From NCBI GenBank assembly GCA_023101885.1, contig JALPQD010000390.1, positions 1,971,257 through 2,035,256 of the forward strand: a stretch of 64,000 nt of DNA. Direction: 5' to 3'. The translations under genes were made by a program, and so were the position numbers. Within the stretch, counting starts at the first letter, position 1. Every line of letters starts with the position of its first letter. The notes under the pieces are model-generated. The model was given only the letters and a program-made list of their open reading frames with translations. It ran no database searches and had not been told where the DNA came from. This document shows, piece after piece, positions 34,617 to 46,933 of this stretch. The stretch is from Typhlomys cinereus. Taxonomy: Eukaryota > Chordata > Mammalia > Rodentia > Platacanthomyidae.

Positions 34617-36947
34617 CATCCTTTTAGTCATAAATTCTGTGAGATGGATGCTATCATATTGCAATAACAGAAAACAATTTTCTAAGATATTTCTAAGATA
34701 AGGAGGATGAGGCAGGGGATGTGAGAATCAGGACACAAGTTATCAAAGAGGAACCAGATATAGAAGAGTCGAGAATTAAGGAAGGTGGGAACTAGAAATG
34801 AACAACTAACTGCTGATGGTCAACTAACAGATAAGTTGAGAACAGAGTCCTCTGGGTTCAAAATAAGTTCTTCGTTCTGTTGACATAGAAAGGCAATTCT
34901 TCTGATGTCACAATAAAAAAAATACTAATGTGAATCAGATTCCCACTATAGTGGACAGAATGAACAACACACACAGTTAAAGGTTCAATCTATGTGGTCC
35001 TACATGCAACTTCAAAATAGGTAAATAAATAATTATAAATACTGTCAATTTATGTTAACAACTGTTGGGGTGTCAATTTTGAGTGATTTCAAATAGCATT
35101 TTCAGTAACACAGTAAATAAATGTTGCTGTGCAATTTTCAGTGACTATCAGGACTGTACGTATGGGAGATATTAAAGATAGTACATCAGTAGATTCCAAA
35201 GAGTTCTTTTAATAAATGCAATTGCACAAGTGTACAAGGTCCTGGGAGAGGCAAACTATATTTATTGAAGCACTCTTGATATGTTGAAAGAACAGAATAT
35301 ACTAAAGAAATATTGACAGTTCTCGTGACAGAAGCAGGTTCACTTACTATTAGATGTGTAAATTTTTAAACACTCTTCAATCAGTGGAAGAAAAATCAAC
35401 ATTAACACATACAAGAAAGGTAAATGTAACATATTTTATACTAGTATACATTTTAGTTCAAAATGTTCTCAAAATCAAATCAATGTTTAAGATTTAATAG
35501 TGTTTTTAAAACTCTTGAAGACATAGATATGTCAATAAAATTTTAAATGAGATTGTTATAGCTAGCACAGATATCGAATGTTTTAAAATATAATAAAATT
35601 ATAGAAACTATAGTATTGTATATTTCGTAAGCATTGGTAATAATGTTAAATTTAAATACTATTAAATTTAAAAAACACTAATTGATGAAACTAATGATTT
35701 TGTGAAATTATTAAACTTTTTAAAAAATTTTAAATATATTTATGTGTTTGTGGTTTAATACATGGCATATATACAGTAAGGCATAAGCATATGATTCCTT
35801 CAGTACTAACCTGAATTATACAATTGTTACGTGACTCCTTAAATCACTATATATATATTTTAGGGAAAAGACAGTTTCATATAAAATAGGAATGTTAGGT
35901 CAATATCGTTGTCAGTGTTCTTATTAGAACTTATTAGAACATACAAAAGGAGGGATAATGATGTCATTAAACTATACAGTAACACTTTCTTGTGTCTTGT
36001 TTCATTCTGTTTCAAAACATGGAATAAGGACATGTATTTAATTTTAGGTACCATCAATTTGGTTAAAAAATTTGGACTTGTTACAACTTTAAATTAAAAT
36101 TTATTGTGTATGCTGAATCTACTGATACTGATATGTAATATTGATTCATTCATGATTCACATGAATCAAATTATATTTACTAACATTCATAAGCATGTTA
36201 TATTAAAATTATACTTTGGCTATATCTCTTTTAATAACCATGTTTTTCCATATCAGAAGTTCAAATTTCATTTATAAACAGTCATGTTTTCCTTCATTTA
36301 TGATCAAATAAAAAACACCTAAAATATTTAAACATTATGTAGACTATAATCATTTATAAAGAAGTAAAATATTCTTGGTCTTTGTCTCTCATATCATGTG
36401 ATATCAGCACAATAAAAATCACAGTGAAGGTAAGGGAAAATTTCAGCAGAATGAGTTGATGTGTAACCTTGGAGATTGAAGTATAGATAAGAGAAACATG
36501 AAGAAATATATAACAAAGAATTCATGAATGCTTCATTAAAGGAGCTTGGGAATTTAATAGCATGTTATGGTCACATTAAGATCTTTAAAAATATAAGTCA
36601 TGAAAAGAAAACTTAAAGAATGCTTTTTTTCATTTTTCATGAAACCAGCAGAACCCATACAATAATTGAATGCTTTTTCAGAAAAAAATATACACCTAAC
36701 ACTCCTGTATGTTTTTATTGTTAGCTACAATTATCTATCTTTAGTGAGACTTGGTATATTACTTCATTAAATTGATGTTAGAACTAGTTATCTGAAAATG
36801 TTGTTATTGAAGAAATTCTAATGTGCATTTGAACAGAATCATAAAGAAACCAAGACAAAAATCAGTATCTGTTTCTCTTATTCAGTGCTATACACACAGA
36901 TAGACATACACACAACACAAAGAAACACAGACACACATGCACACACA

Positions 36948-36988
<41 letters not shown>

Positions 36989-37165
36989 AAAATCATGTGC
37001 TTGTTTGTGTCTCTTCTTTTCATTAACAAGTTCTTGGATTACTATAAGAGTAGAGAAAACTCCTAAAATTACATGAAGTTAAATTCTATGAAGAAGGAAA
37101 CTAGCAGAAATGTGCAAAAAGATATCAAAAAGAATGTAATACATCTTTGTAAATATATTTCATCC
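34617..37165. other. Intergenic DNA upstream of OR pseudogene A
   Basis: AT-rich with no recognised element until a (CA)n run at 36950-36985. I could not find the OR promoter-like block here with confidence. Confidence 0.4.
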
Positions 37166-37169
37166 ACAG

Positions 37170-38077
37170 ATGTACTTACAGCTACAATTGCCAGATGAAA
37201 ATCTAACAGAACTGAAAGAATTTATTATTTTGGGATTTTCTGATGTTCCCCCATCTCCAGTGGTTCCTCTTTGGTCTGTTGCTGGTCATATACATCATGA
37301 TCTTATTGGGCAATGGAACCACAGTGCTGACTGATAACAAAGGTGGACTCTGCTCTCCAGACTACCATGTAATTCTTTCTTGGCAATTTTTCCTTTTTAG
37401 AAGTGTACTATGTATCAGTCACTTTTCCCATAATGTTCTTCAACCTCGGGACTCAGAAAAGAACCATCTTTTTTCATGCCTGTGCTGCACAAATGTTCTT
37501 TGTTCCTATGCTGGGTGCCCCTGAGTGTCTCCTGCCAGCCGTGATGGCCTATGACTGCTATGTGCACTATTCTGTAATCATGACCCATAGGTTGTGAACC
37601 CAATTGGTGGTTGGCTTCTGGGTCAGTGGCATCTCCATTCAGATAGGGAAGACCTTACAGATTTTCTCTGCCATTCTGTGGCTCCAACAAAATCAACCAC
37701 TTCTGTGACATGCCACCAATACTTCACTTGGCCTGTGGAGAACTGTTTGTGAATGAGCTGATGGTCTTCATGGGTGCTTTGCTGTTCATCTTTGTTCCAG
37801 TTCTGATGATACCTATCTCCTATAGCAAAATCATCTCCACAATCATGAAATTGCCATCAGCCACAAGTCAGACCAAGGCTTTCTCAACCCGTTCATTGTC
37901 AAGTTATTTTATGGATCAGGTATAGTTACATATTTAAGACCCAGAGCTATTCACTTAGGAGGAACTGACAAAGTGATTTTTCTTTTTTATACTATTGTGA
38001 CACCATTGTTTAACCCCATGGTGTACAGTTTCAGGAACATGGATGTTATGCAAGCATTGAGAAACATCATTATGTAA
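37170..38077 (+). pseudogene. OR pseudogene A, family 10
   Basis: Full-span but broken receptor gene. ATG at 37170 follows directly on 'catccacag', an acceptor-like site. The frame opens with an NLT sequon and LKEFIILGFSDV. An extra C in the run at 37246-37250 shifts the frame before TM1. In the TM3 region, 'MAYDCYVHYSVIM' shows DRY changed to DCY and an in-frame loss of about six codons (AICNPL in relatives). A TGA follows near 37597. A further shift lies near 37675 (FSAILWLQQNQPL where relatives have LPFCGSNKINHF). A later piece keeps SYSKIISTIMKLPSAT, and the end NMDVMQALRN stops at 38075-38077. No functional receptor can be made. Confidence 0.93.
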
Positions 38078-38629
38078 ATGAATGAACTCAGAAAGAAGAT
38101 TTCTGGTAACACTGACAAGGAATTTGTCACTGAATATTGATAAGCTATTGACTTTCAAACTTAGTTTCTTAAGAAATTGCAATATATAATGAAATGAGTA
38201 AAGAGGACATAACTTTTCGTTATCATATTAACTACTACTAAAACCGACAAAACATAGGCATCCTATACAAACATTCACATCCTCATCAGAAATGATGTGT
38301 GAAAATATGCACCCAAAATTCATCAGAGCTCCATCAGGATGAATTGTCCTTTTGACTTTATTTCATGAAGATTCATAGTTCATCAGAGTGAAGTTTGTTA
38401 TTTATGGTGGTTTGATTTTCTTAAACATTTTACAACTTGATTTATGCCTCTGGAAAATCTATGTATAGAATTTTAAGAATGTAGTGATTGGACAGGTGTA
38501 TCCTGTAACGAATTAATTAATAATTATATATCCAGACAGGCTATTATTCTGTTATCACTCAGAATGCTTGAAACTTAATATGTAAACCCAAATGTCCTCC
38601 TGCCTCAGCATTACATATGCTGGGATTGC

Positions 38630-38712
38630 TAGAGTGTGTGTGTGTGTGAGTGTGTGTGTGTGAGTATGTGTGTGTGTATGTGTGTGTGTGTGTGCGTGTG
38701 TGTGTGTGGTCA
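38630..38712. repeat. (TG)n microsatellite
   Basis: TG repeats with A and C interruptions at 38634-38709, with CACACAC just after. No SINE head or body was recognised beside it. Confidence 0.9.
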
Positions 38713-39261
38713 CACACAACTATTTTCATTTCATTTCTGTATATTTCTCTAAGCATTTAGAATGTCTGTACAATTGTGTTTGTTCTGAAAAATTCAAAAG
38801 CTTTGAATATGCTCATGTTTGTGCATGCTTCATGCATGCTTCAGGTGATCATGGCAAAGGTGTTTGTTATACCAGTAGCATGATCTAAGAAAACATCTTT
38901 ACCATATCCAATTCAAGAGCAGAGGGAAAGAACAAGTGCATAACAGCTGGTTGTCAGCTGTTCCAAAATGTTAACCAGCTCTCACCATCTTATCTGCCTG
39001 CTCAAAGAAGAAACTCACATACTCTAGACTGGGTATTCTTGCATTAGTCATGTAATTAACACAGCCCTCAAGAGATTTGCCAGAGATCTGCCTTATCTGA
39101 TTCCTCATATATGTGCCCAGTGATTCCCTTCTCAGTGTTCAGTTGATAGCTGAAGAAATTAGCACAAGCCTCATTTCCTTCTAGCTAATGAGTATCTAGA
39201 AAGAAAACTTGGGATGCCACTGAAAGGACTGACTCCAAAGAACTCAGGGTCCCATAAGAAT

Positions 39262-39396
39262 TTCGGGGCAGAGTCATCAAGGAGGAGGTGGAGGCGGTCC
39301 ATGGTGGTTCCCGAATTCGTCCGTGGTTCTACACACACACACACACACACACACATGAACACACTCATACATGCATAATTGAATAAATAAAAAAAG
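39262..39396 (+). mobile_element. B2-superfamily SINE, 5'-truncated young copy
   Basis: It starts within the body at CGGGGCAGAGT and continues through GGAGGTGGAGGCGGTCCATGG, GAATTCGTCCGTGGTTCTACACAC, (CA)n and an A-rich tail. The tRNA head is missing. AGAATT occurs at both ends, a possible short target duplication. Confidence 0.85.
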
Positions 39397-39519
39397 AATT
39401 ATTCATGATAGGAAAATAAATACTCTTTTAATTTAAGCACCATACATGCAGTTGCGTTTGCACACTTTTGAATTTTTTCTAAGATACAGTCGCATTTGAA
39501 CTTGGTGATGACCATTCCA

Positions 39520-39735
39520 GAGCCAGAGAAACAGAGGGTGTGGAGCCAACACAAGTTGAAGGTCAGAGTTGCATAGTGAGACCCTGGGAAAAAATAAATA
39601 AATAAACATAAACAAATAATAAGTAAATAGGCCACTTAAAGACACATGGGGATGCAGCTCAGTGGCAGAGTGGTTTCCTCTCATTCAGAGGCTTTAAGTT
39701 CAACATGCAAGACAAAATGTGTGTGTGTGTGTGGT
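39520..39735 (+). mobile_element. B1-like piece followed by ID-like SINE
   Basis: 39540-39625 ends 'gttgcatagtgagaccctggg' plus an A-rich tail, as B1 does. At 39648-39712 'ggggatgcagctcagtggcagagtggtttcct' matches the ID element head (tRNA-Ala-like) and is followed by a GT run. Confidence 0.6.
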
Positions 39736-39763
39736 GTTTGGATGAGAGAGAATACATATATAA

Positions 39764-39768
<5 letters not shown>

Positions 39769-39797
<29 letters not shown>

Positions 39798-39850
39798 CTA
39801 TATAAATACATATATATACTATATAAATACATATGTTTATATGTATTTAT
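39769..39850. repeat. (CT)n/(TA)n simple repeat
   Basis: CT repeats at 39763-39780 run into TA repeats and a 'tatactatataaatacata' motif present twice. Confidence 0.9.
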
Positions 39851-39859
39851 ATAGTATAA

Positions 39860-39900
39860 ACCTTATCCCCAGGAAGGAGAAATTTCCTACTTAAATATTT
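39860..39900 (+). promoter_or_regulatory. Candidate promoter block of OR pseudogene B
   Basis: CCCCAGG at 39867-39873 and TTTCCTACTTAAAT at 39883-39896, followed by 'tgtgtgttttcata', parallel the block at 44113-44165 upstream of OR gene 2. The pseudogene coding exon starts 1.3 kb downstream. Confidence 0.4.
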
Positions 39901-40179
39901 GCTGTGTGTTTTCATAAATGAAGACATAACAAAAAGTGGTCCATTTTGTTTTTAAATAATAGAAAATTCTTAAACTTAAAAAAATTCTTACTCATTATTT
40001 TCTGTATAAATCAGTCATCAAAAGTAAATTTACTTAAGTCTAGTAATAAGTATATTTTACTTAAATCCAAGCAGCAAGGCATGGACCATACCTGACAAAT
40101 AACAAATAATTTTTCTGCATTTAATTATCTATTGCCACTATTGGGATGAAATTAGTAAAATAATTAAATGAATGTGGAT

Positions 40180-40676
40180 TTAAAAAAATTTATTATTATT
40201 ATTTATTGAACTGTGCGCATATGCGTGTATATGTGTGCACGTGTGTGTATGTCTGTGTATGTGTCTGTGTATGTGTAGAACCACCGACGAATTCGCGAAC
40301 CACCATGGACACCTCCACCTCCTTCTGCCCCGGGATTCACAGGCTCCGCCCTACCAGGACAAGAAACGCAGGCCAAGTGTCTCTGTTAAGTTTTTTACCT
40401 GTTGATCTATCCCATGTTGAGACGGCAGTGTTGAAATCCCCACGAATAATCCTTTTGGGATTGATTTCTCACTTTAGATGTTGTAGGGTTTACTTATTGA
40501 ACTTGGGGGGGGGACGTATTGGGTGAATATATGTTCAGTATTGTGAAGTCTTCCCGGTGAATTTTATGTGTGACTAAAATGTAGTATCCATCTATGTTTC
40601 TTATGAATTTTTTTTGGTTTGAAGTCCACTTTGTGCAACAGCATAATGGTTACCCCTGCCTGTTTCCTGGTTCCAG
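40180..40676 (-). mobile_element. SINE-L1 chimeric insertion
   Basis: 40180-40375 is the 3' half of a young B2-superfamily SINE (tail, TG tract, GAACCACCGACGAATTCG, body) broken at 'aaacgcaggcc'. Directly after it, 40376-40676 is antisense L1 ORF2 endonuclease sequence, matching the complement of about 8168 back to 7880. Both parts share the minus orientation. The SINE head and any L1 3' end are absent. Confidence 0.8.
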
Positions 40677-41209
40677 ACAATCTTCTGCATGTTTGCTATG
40701 GGCTTAACTCAACTACTAATTATCTACAAATGTGGCAGGAAGTTGAATAGTCAACCACCAGTTGACACCTGCATCTATCTATTACAAGATATATGCCAGA
40801 ATGTATATAGAGTTATTTAATTTTTATATGGATATAAATATAAAATGATGATCAAATCAAGGTAACTATTCAGCAAAATGGCAAATATAAGCTGAAAATA
40901 TTGAAACATAACTAAACATAAATCCAGACTGGTCATACATTGAATCTTTAAAGGTAAAGTGGCATGTCCATAGTGACAAATAAAAATATACATTCATGTC
41001 TGTTTAAAAACAGAATCACTTATTTTTCCAAAAAGTATACTTAATACTTAAGCACATAGGTTCACACAATTTCTGAGTTCTTCAGAAATAGATTTTTTTT
41101 ATTCTATGGAATTTGTAAATTTGGGGGTATGTGATGCTTAATTTACAAATGAGATAAAAAAGTGAAACGCATGCAAATAAAATTTACTTGTGGCTAAATA
41201 TTTCCACAG

Positions 41210-42119
41210 ATAAGGAATTCAGAGAACACAGCAGCAGACAATGCCTCTGTTACAATGGAGTTTGTTCTGGGATTCTCTGAACTGCCCAACGACCAAGGGT
41301 TTCTCTTTGTGATGTTGTCCATAAAGTACTTGATTCTCTTAATTGGAAATAGCTTCATCATTGTGACAAGGCTGGACCCTGCTCTACAATATCCCATGTC
41401 AAATTTTTCATCTCTGGAAATGTGTTATGTGTCAGTCACTCTCCCTAGGATTCTCTTCAACATCTGCACTCAAGACAGAAGCATTTTACTTTTGGTCTGT
41501 GCCACCCAAATGTTCTTCTTCTTAATGCTGGGAGCCAGTGAAGGTTTTCTTCTGGATGTGATGTCCTATGACCCCTGTGTGACCATCTGTACCCAGCTGC
41601 ACTATCTATCTTCTGTTCTCATCACCCTCACAAGGTATACAGAGTTGGCAGGCTCCTGACTCAGTGGCATCCCAATCCAGCTGGCACAAACCTGTCAGAT
41701 ATTCTTTGTGTATTTCTGTAATTCTAATGAGATAGATCATTTTTTCTGTCATATCCTCCAATCTCACTCTGGCCTATGGTGACACTGCTGTGCATGAGTC
41801 TGCAGTCATTGTAGTGACCATCTTGTTTTGTTCCTTCCCTTTTCTGATGATTCTGTCCTCTTATGGCAAAATCATTGCCACCATTCTGAAGTTGCCCACA
41901 ATCAAGAGACAGGTGAAAGCCATTTCCATATGTTCTTCCCATGATGGTCGTGGTTTGATTTTTTTCTAGAGCTGCTGCCATTAAATTTTTTTCAGGTCGA
42001 AGTCTGAATGTACTCCCTGTTCTGTTGTGATCCCCATGTTCTGTCCAATGATATTTAGCTTTAGAAACAAGAAGGTGATTACAATACTTAAAAGATTATT
42101 ACTTAAAAAAGTGTCATAG
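41210..42119 (+). pseudogene. OR pseudogene B, family 10, sister of gene 2
   Basis: The unit parallels OR gene 2 from the acceptor onwards ('tttccacag' then coding). The start has become ATA (41210-41212) where gene 2 has ATG. An NAS sequon and MEFVLGFSELP follow, one Leu short. In-frame loss of the TM2 start leaves YPMSNFSS, without MYFFL. DRY reads DPC at about 41570. TGA lies at about 41657-41659. Later frameshifts break the loop-2 cysteine region and TM6-TM7. The terminal stop is TAG 42117-42119. It is more decayed than pseudogene A. It is still recognisable to the C-terminus and retains similarity to gene 2 for about 100 bp of 3' flank. Confidence 0.93.
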
Positions 42120-42275
42120 GTTGATAGATCAACATTTGAATAGTTCCTCAAGCACTTGTCAGAGAAATGTTTATTTGGAGTGTGTGCTTTGAAATGATAA
42201 CCATGTGTCAGTAATAACGTCTTTGTTGCTTTTAAATATGATCCTGAAATTTGTTCTGCTCAGAAATATACTTGA

Positions 42276-42468
42276 AAGGCACCTGCCCCTCATACCACTT
42301 GCCATGTGGAATCCATGAGTCCATGTTAGCTTCTTGCCCCTCATGGATTACATGCCTGGCATCCATGTCTCCAAGGTGCCCTGACCCCTCATGGTACTCC
42401 ATGTCTGGAGTCCATGCATTCCATTCTTTCTCTCCTCTAATAAACTCTACTTTATTACTCAAAAAAAG
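42276..42468 (+). mobile_element. Retrocopied LTR transcript with A tail
   Basis: The text ('cccctcatggattacatgcctgg', 'ctccatgtctggagtccatg', 'ctctcctctaataaactc') matches the promoter-distal half of the provirus LTRs at 50.2-50.4 and 58.6-58.75 kb. It has AATAAA at 42439-42444 and a 7-A tail at 42461-42467. A perfect 14-bp duplication, AGAAATATACTTGA, flanks it at 42262-42275 and 42469-42482. The paralogous flank of OR gene 2 (about 48027) lacks the insert. This is the signature of L1-mediated copying of a polyadenylated RNA, not of retroviral integration. Internally it has ~50-bp imperfect repeats around 'cccctca...ccatg'. Confidence 0.82.
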
Positions 42469-42482
42469 AGAAATATACTTGA

Positions 42483-43735
42483 TAAATGAGTGTGATTTCA
42501 ATACCTTATACTGTGACCATAGTGTTATTTTATAAACATTTATGAACTATTACTTATTATATATTGAAATTTTGAACAGAATCATCTGTTAGGACTTGGG
42601 CCTTAAACACACTGATAAAATTTTACCTAAATTTTCTGTCACTCCAATACGAATATTTTCTTTTGTATTACACATACTTAGCATCATTACTTTGACTGAG
42701 AACTATTTGTTGGCTAAAAGATACACGAAGTTTGAAATAATATTCTTGATATTACTTAAGAATGTTTGGTCAGATCTAGACTATTTCAACAATGGATATT
42801 AAGAGCAGAATATAACCTACCATGTATCTGCTCACTCCACTCACAAAACCAGAAGAAAATCTGACATGCATTTAGTCTCTTTCTATGGCTTTCCTTCACA
42901 CATAGAATACTTGATAATATTGTCATTCAAGTTAACATCTAAATCAATTAATCACTAAAAGCATATTATAATTTATGTGAGTAACTTCAATAATTTTATT
43001 TGAAATAAAATGTATTTTTCTTGTTTTGCAATTTATTCCTTATACATGGAAGTCTGTTGGAAAAAAGGATAAATTATGGAGTCTGAGGCCACCTAGTATT
43101 GGTGCCTTTAAAGCCCAAAGGTGGCATTGGGAATCATCGTGCATTTCTTTCATCTCTCTACTTTCTTCTTGGATTCCCAGGTTGTACCTTCCAGGACTGA
43201 AATTGCAAGTCACTGTCATATCTGCTGTGCATTTTATTTATTTTTTAATTGTAATATTGGGATTTGAACTCACATTTAAAATACTTCATAATCAGTATGA
43301 GGAATGACTTGGCACTCAACTGGAGTAGTAACTGGGTGATAGTCTAGATTCCAATAACTAAAGTCATTTTGTGATTTGGAATTTGAGATGACAGTGTGAT
43401 AGTCTAGCTAGACATTACTATTACTGCCTATCAACATAACTGTTGTCATCTGGTGACTAGATTCATGTGAGAAATTATTCCTGAAACACCCATTACCTTT
43501 TCAATTTGTTAATATAAAAAGGCAATACATCCCTCATGTTTCTTTTCTCCTTTTGCTACAGTTTTAGATTTTTTGAAGATTAACAGATAGAAGGCTGGAT
43601 TGAATGAAAGGACTATAAAAAAAGGGAAGAACTGCTTGTGAATTTGCAAGGACAGATTTAAAAAACGGTCCTTCAATTTAAAGCACACACAATTGCAGTT
43701 TTAATAATGCATCTTAATAGAATGTTTAATATGTG
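42483..43735. other. Intergenic DNA, no gene seen
   Basis: AT-rich. 43110-43310 has a CATCGTGCATTTCTTTCATCTCTC and GGGATTTGAACTCACA pattern that may be a very old antisense B2-type SINE. Confidence 0.35.
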
Positions 43736-43739
43736 GTTC

Positions 43740-43845
43740 ATATCAGGTATTGTGACTCATGGCACTAAGAGCTCAGTGATAGGAGGATCATTTTAGGTTT
43801 AAAACCAATAACACCATGCCATCTTCGACTCCCCAAATCAACAGC
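43740..43845 (+). mobile_element. B1-like SINE, degraded
   Basis: 'caggtattgtgactcatggcactaagagctcagtgataggaggatca' follows the B1 outline (GTGGTGGCACACGCC...GGAGGCAGAGGCAGG...GAT) with heavy divergence. Confidence 0.4.
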
Positions 43846-44109
43846 TGCTGAAGGAGATCAATGGCAGGCTGTTTCCTTTGAACATAAGAAATCATGAATT
43901 CAATTTGCACTATTGATTAGAAAATGGAGTTTTCACTTTTTAAAGTTTTTAGAGTTTACATTTTCCAATCACAAAAAAGAAAGTTTGAGAATGATTATAA
44001 AGGGTGGTATATCCAAATATATTTTAATTAATTCTAATTTCATTAAATCAACTCTTTAATGGCAACAGAAATGGTTTTCTTACACTAGAAAGTAACATGG
44101 GAAAGGAAT

Positions 44110-44165
44110 TTGTCCCCAGGGCAGAAAATATTCCCTATTTAAATAGTATTGTGTGTTCTTACAAC
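44110..44165 (+). promoter_or_regulatory. Candidate promoter block of OR gene 2
   Basis: CCCCAGG at 44113-44120 and TTCCCTATTTAAATAG at 44131-44146, then 'tgtgtgttcttacaa', match 39867-39915. CTATTTAAATAG is a palindromic TATA/MEF2-like box. The coding exon begins 2.8 kb downstream. No first-exon donor could be assigned with confidence. Confidence 0.4.
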
Positions 44166-45283
44166 ATATTAGAAGGTCTTCAGTGTCTGTCTCAAATAAG
44201 GAAAGTTCTTAGTCTTAACTAAACAAACTTTCTGCCTTTAATAAACCAAGAAACGTAAGTGTTATATTTAAACTAATTCCAAACACAGGCATTAAAAATA
44301 TTGAATAATTTCAATTTTACTTTTACTTTTCTTTTACTTTTTATATTATTATTAGAGGGCAAATTATGCAGACTAATGAAAAGAAATCATGTCATTTTTA
44401 TTTTTTAAAAAATGTTCAAACTGTTCTTTGACTTTTTTCTGTTTTTTATGAGAATCAAAAGTAGAATCACTCTTAATACATAAAAAGGTTATTTGTTAAA
44501 GATTTTTAAGTCAATGTTCAAATGTATAAAGCCATTGTTTTCTGTTAAGCATGTACTGATGTGTTCTACATGTATTAGATCTGAATATCATACTTCACAA
44601 AATTCCATCTAAGAATAATAGGTAAGACAAGATTGCTTGAACATGATTGGAATGAGTTTATATTCAATTCCTAACAAACAAATTCTTGAGTTTTTAAATC
44701 ATTAAGATATGTAATGAATGTATCCAAAATACATTATCTTAATTTTTTCTTTCAGATTTTTTACCACAAGAAAAAAAATATTTCCTGAATTCAGGTAACC
44801 ATATCTACGTCTAATTCCTACAATTCAATTTTTTTATTAACTTATTCAGAGGAATATAAGCACTATGCTAAAAGTACAATATGTATGGTGCAATAGTAAC
44901 ATCTATATAAAAATCTATATGTCAAAGGGACACCACTTATATAAACAGAAAACATTTGAATATGAAAGTGTCTATATTTGCATGAACTGCCTTTCCCCCC
45001 TCAATTTAAATAGAAGTTTGAGGCTATCAAACAACAGAATTTAATTTACTTAAAGAAGAATATTTAATAATGATTTTGCTAAAATATATTTAAATGAACT
45101 GACAGGGTAGCTTAGTCATAGAGTATAGAACCACAAAAACATAGTAGAAAGATGAGTATTTTACTTTTATATAATGACAGTATTTCTTTATTAGCCTGAC
45201 ATTTCCATAAAGATGACTCCAATTATTCATTGATTTGAAAATCCATATTTGAAAACATCACTCCAAAAGTAAAAATGTAAACA

Positions 45284-45461
45284 AAGGAAGGAAAGAAAGA
45301 AGGATAGAAAAAAGGAAAGAAAGAAGGAAGGAAGAAAGGAAGGGAGGAAGGGAGGGAGGGAGGAAGGAAGGGAGGGAGGGAGGGAGGAAAAAAGGGAGGA
45401 AGGAAGGAAGGAAGGAAGGAAGGAAGGAAGGAAGGAAGGAAGGAAGGAAGGAAGGAAATGA
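45284..45461. repeat. (GGAA)n/(GAAA)n polypurine microsatellite
   Basis: About 175 bp contain almost only A and G, ending in a regular (GGAA) array at 45396-45457. The frame across it on the minus strand (poly-Phe/Leu/Pro/Ser) is a repeat artefact. Confidence 0.97.
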
Positions 45462-46933
45462 AAAGAAAATTTGATCACTATGGATATAAAAGAAGTGAAC
45501 TTTTGATTTTCCTGTTTGATTTGGTCTATTATGCCTCTAAACCTAGCTGCGTTCAATTTATAAATATACATAGATAATGGATAATGATATGTAACTGTGT
45601 ACACAATGAGCAAAGAAATTAACATTAAATATAATTGAAAGAAGGATAATATATTTGTATTTCAAAATAACATTGAGTGTATCAAATCCTAAAGACAATT
45701 TTAATAATTAATTTTTGGATATACAATTCTTGCTGTTTTTCAATGAAATGCTTTAAATAAAAGATTAAATAATTTCTATATAATCAGTATCAGATTGTAT
45801 CGCATAAGTTAAACAAAATCAAACATACTTCTATTTTGTAGTAAAGCAGTTGTAAAAGTTGAGTACGTCTGCGTCCATGAAATCATTGCAAAGCCTTCTT
45901 AATAATTTCTGCACTTTTATAGAATTGTTTCATGCTCAAATTTCTTTATGACTATTCTATTAGGGAGGATCATGTGCATATTTCAATACTTTACTATTAA
46001 TTTCAGATAATTGCAGATGGAATATGTTAGTGTTTACCATCCTTTTCATCTCCACGAAAATCTTGATGGTACTCAAGTTGGTCACTACTGTTGCTCCTCC
46101 ACAATTTGCATCCCTGTTTTGGTAAATTTGAACACCAGTAATACATACTTGTGAAAACAGGAGGTTTGCCTCATGTTTGCAGTGAATTCACTGCTTGGTC
46201 TTACATTAGTAACTTTTAATCTCCAAATGAATTAACGAGTACTGAAAACAATTATATAGAGAGATATATTTACAAAAATAACCTGTAATATATTCTTATA
46301 TGTATATAGTAAGAGATATGTTATGAGTAGGTTTAGGGCTCATATTCAAACATGATTCCACACAATGAGATAAAATAGTGTAAAGAGAATGGATCTAATG
46401 AATTCAGCAGTATAAAGGTAATTAAAAAGAATGTTAATAACTTAAAAGCAAGACAGATGTGAACCATTACTAATACTGCTTTTATACTATAGAAGTTGTA
46501 TACTCATACTGAAAATAAAATCTATGGTATTGTTAGATTAATTTTCTTAACTATAGGTTCTGGTGATATTGCTTCTGTCTCATCAGTGCCACTGAGATAA
46601 ACCACCTTGAGATTGTTCATTCCCACCTTAGTCCTCATGTAAAAGTCATACAGATTTAAAAATTGAAAATTTATAACTTTTAATCTCATAGAAGCTGCAC
46701 CAAGCTGCAACAGTGTTCTAAATATTAGCATTCTATCATATTTGGAGGTAAGTTAACCCTTGGCCAAAAAATAACCAAGCAAGCAAACAAAAAACATTCT
46801 GTCCTTAATATACCTACTCACAAATGATTTATCATTATTTCATAGACCAGACAAAATTATGTGGATCTTTTATCCATAACAGAAGTCAAAGATAGGCATG
46901 TAAATCGTACTTCTGCTTGAACCATTCCCACAG

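Noticed and set aside
38630..38712. SINE at the TG tract
   Set aside because: Only the simple repeat is present; no SINE body or head is recognisable on either side.
45227..45625. 132-codon minus-strand frame rich in Pro, Leu, Phe and Ser
   Set aside because: It is a translation of the GGAA/GAAA microsatellite and has no non-repetitive domain.
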